A stretch of 64,000 bases of DNA from Kosakonia sp. H02 (GTDB lineage: Bacteria; Pseudomonadota; Gammaproteobacteria; Enterobacterales; Enterobacteriaceae). The notes below the pieces were generated by a model. The model had not been told where the DNA came from. It did no database searches and saw only the letters and a list, made by a program, of their open reading frames with translations. The translations under genes were made by a program, and so were the position numbers. Each line of letters begins with the position of its first letter. Position 1 is the first letter of the stretch. The stretch lies in contig CP131915.1 of assembly GCA_030704225.1 (NCBI GenBank), positions 1,550,001 through 1,614,000 on the forward strand, read 5' to 3'. Positions 63,092 to 64,000 of this stretch are shown piece by piece.

Positions 63092-63456
63092 ATTTGATCG
63101 CCGCTCTCCGTACCGCGGGTATGGCGTTACTTTGTCTGGTTATTTCAGCCGGTGCCCTTAAGCTGTATTTACAGAATCGCCAGTTACAGTTGCTGCTAAA
63201 ACAAAATATGCAACTGACGACGCAAGCAGAGCACCTGAATAACCGATTACTTCAGATACAAGCCCAGGCTGCCGCCTTGTCAACGACGCTTGCCCGTCAG
63301 CAGCAGCAGCAAAATAAACTGGAGGAAACTAATTATGCTATTCGTCAACGATTACATAAAGCGTTGGCTCAGGATTACTGTGCCGGCCAGCCTGTGCCTG
63401 ACGATGTTGTCCGGTTGCAGCGAGAAGGCTTTAAAAATATCGCCATGCCCAATTAA
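63088..63456 (+). CDS. Rz-like inner-membrane spanin
   Basis: The 122-residue protein has one N-terminal hydrophobic helix (about 8-28) and a Gln-rich coiled coil (about 30-90, QQQQQNKLEETN), ending in a short C-terminal part. This is the i-spanin plan. The start is GTG (overlapping the endopeptidase TGA), with GGGAGG 8 bases upstream. The o-spanin gene begins inside it in another frame. Confidence 0.85.
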   Translation: MNLIAALRTAGMALLCLVISAGALKLYLQNRQLQLLLKQNMQLTTQAEHLNNRLLQIQAQAAALSTTLARQQQQQNKLEETNYAIRQRLHKALAQDYCAGQPVPDDVVRLQREGFKNIAMPN

Positions 63457-63625
63457 CCTTGTACCACTCAGTTTGCTGGAACCCTGCCGGGCACCAAATT
63501 TTGATGTTCAATCATGGGGGGACTATCCTGATTATGTTGTACGGTTGGACCTGGCGCTGGAAAAATGCAACACCGATAAAATGACTGTCGCCGACTTGCT
63601 CAGAAAAATATCTGCTGAGCAATAA
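63335..63625 (+). CDS. Rz1-like outer-membrane lipoprotein spanin
   Basis: The frame starts at ATG 63335, 7-9 bases after a strong GGAGGAAA, inside the Rz gene and out of frame with it. The signal ends in the lipobox TMLSGC (Cys28). The mature part has several Pro and Cys residues (SPCPINLVPLSLLEPC) and a charged tail. Rz1 nested in and extending beyond Rz is the classic layout. Total 96 residues. The frame opens further upstream but the ribosome site fixes the start. Confidence 0.83.
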   Translation: MLFVNDYIKRWLRITVPASLCLTMLSGCSEKALKISPCPINLVPLSLLEPCRAPNFDVQSWGDYPDYVVRLDLALEKCNTDKMTVADLLRKISAEQ

Positions 63626-63726
63626 AAACCCAGCAGAATAAAACTTAAACTTTTCGAAGTTAGATCAGGAGGAATATTTTAATTCTTCTGGTCTATGTCT
63701 ATGAAAATCAATGACAAGGAGTAAAT

Positions 63727-64000
63727 ATGAGTATTTCACAGTTTGATATCATCGATTATTCAGGACATTCCGTTTATGACTCACTAAACGATGTTTCTAA
63801 TAGTCCTTTACGGCTACATACACTGACATACAACATTAAATATCCACCACCGCGAACTTCGTCACCCACAAGGACCGGGAAGATTGGTCTGGCATTAAAG
63901 CAGATTGGTAACAATTATGACGTTATCGCTTTGCAAGAGTGTTTTTTTGAAAATTATTATGAGGACATTATCGAGAAATCCTCAACTCAATCCTCCTCCT
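63727..64000 (+). CDS. Endonuclease/exonuclease/phosphatase-fold hydrolase, N-terminal part (runs off the window)
   Basis: The first 91 codons are visible. AAGGAG lies 5 bases before the ATG. LRLHTLTYNIKYPPP (Asn36) and YDVIALQECFFENYY (Glu71) are the first two conserved blocks of the EEP superfamily, which includes DNase I, sphingomyelinases and inositol phosphatases; Glu71 is the expected Mg-binding residue. No signal peptide. It begins 101 bases after the Rz1 stop on the same strand. The substrate cannot be told from the part seen; a sphingomyelinase/phosphodiesterase-like toxin is one possibility. Confidence 0.75.
   Translation, partial: MSISQFDIIDYSGHSVYDSLNDVSNSPLRLHTLTYNIKYPPPRTSSPTRTGKIGLALKQIGNNYDVIALQECFFENYYEDIIEKSSTQSSS

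Overview
The window is a stretch of chromosome from a member of the Enterobacteriaceae. Gene order follows the Escherichia coli K-12 map from ybgC-tol-pal through gal, mod, bio, uvrB, moa, ybh and dinG to ybiI, and nearly every protein can be aligned by eye to its E. coli counterpart. Several differences (pmrCAB placed between uvrB and ybhK, an orphan UrtE-like ATPase after bioD, a DJ-1-type gene before bioA, and no ybhDHIJ, ybhM or ybiC) point to an Enterobacter/Kosakonia-like relative rather than Escherichia. The species cannot be named from the sequence alone. No rRNA, insertion sequence or CRISPR array was seen.

Layout. 1-5.3 kb: Tol-Pal envelope operon (ybgC end, tolQRAB, pal, cpoB). 5.4-6.1 kb: tRNA operon Lys-Val-Lys-Lys with three copies of a 100-base spacer repeat and a strong terminator. 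6.4-8.2 kb: NAD supply (nadA, pnuC) with a NadR site. 8.2-9.6 kb: zitB and ybgS. 10-11.8 kb: aroG (TyrR box) and gpmA (Fur box). 12-16.4 kb: galETKM with both gal operators. 16.5-21.9 kb: molybdate block modF, modE, acrZ, modABC. 21.9-23.2 kb: accessory islet holding a decayed GNAT toxin-like gene, a DUF4225-like gene and a small membrane protein. 23.3-27.9 kb: ybhA, pgl, ybhC, an empty lambda-type attB core, ybhB and a DJ-1-type gene. 27.9-33 kb: biotin genes bioA/bioBFCD around a BirA operator. 32.9-36.5 kb: orphan ATPase, uvrB (LexA) and a 30-residue membrane ORF. 36.5-40 kb: pmrCAB (eptA-basR-basS). 40-44 kb: ybhK and moaABCDE with a ModE box and a Moco riboswitch. 44-54 kb: ybhL, ybhN-clsB-ybhP, ybhQ, and the cecR-ybhGFSR efflux operon. 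54.3-60 kb: rhlE, dinG, ybiB, ybiJ, ybiI. 60-64 kb: a membrane/coiled-coil protein, an AT-rich accessory stretch, then a phage-type lysis cassette (holin, M15 endopeptidase, Rz, Rz1) followed directly by the start of an endonuclease/exonuclease/phosphatase-fold hydrolase that runs off the window.

How it fits together. Most of the window is housekeeping with clearly visible regulatory sites. Molybdenum forms one theme: uptake (modABC), sensing (modE) and cofactor synthesis (moaA-E), with ModE boxes of the same 28-bp geometry in front of modA and moaA and a Moco riboswitch before moaA. The most unusual region is the right edge. A complete four-gene lysis module without other phage genes in view, placed ahead of a leaderless putative hydrolase, resembles the holin/endopeptidase/spanin export cassettes (type 10 secretion, Serratia ChiWXYZ; Tc-toxin release cassettes of Yersinia). 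Secondary points of interest are the DUF4225 gene pair, the tRNA-Lys spacer repeats, and the intact unoccupied lambda-like attachment core.
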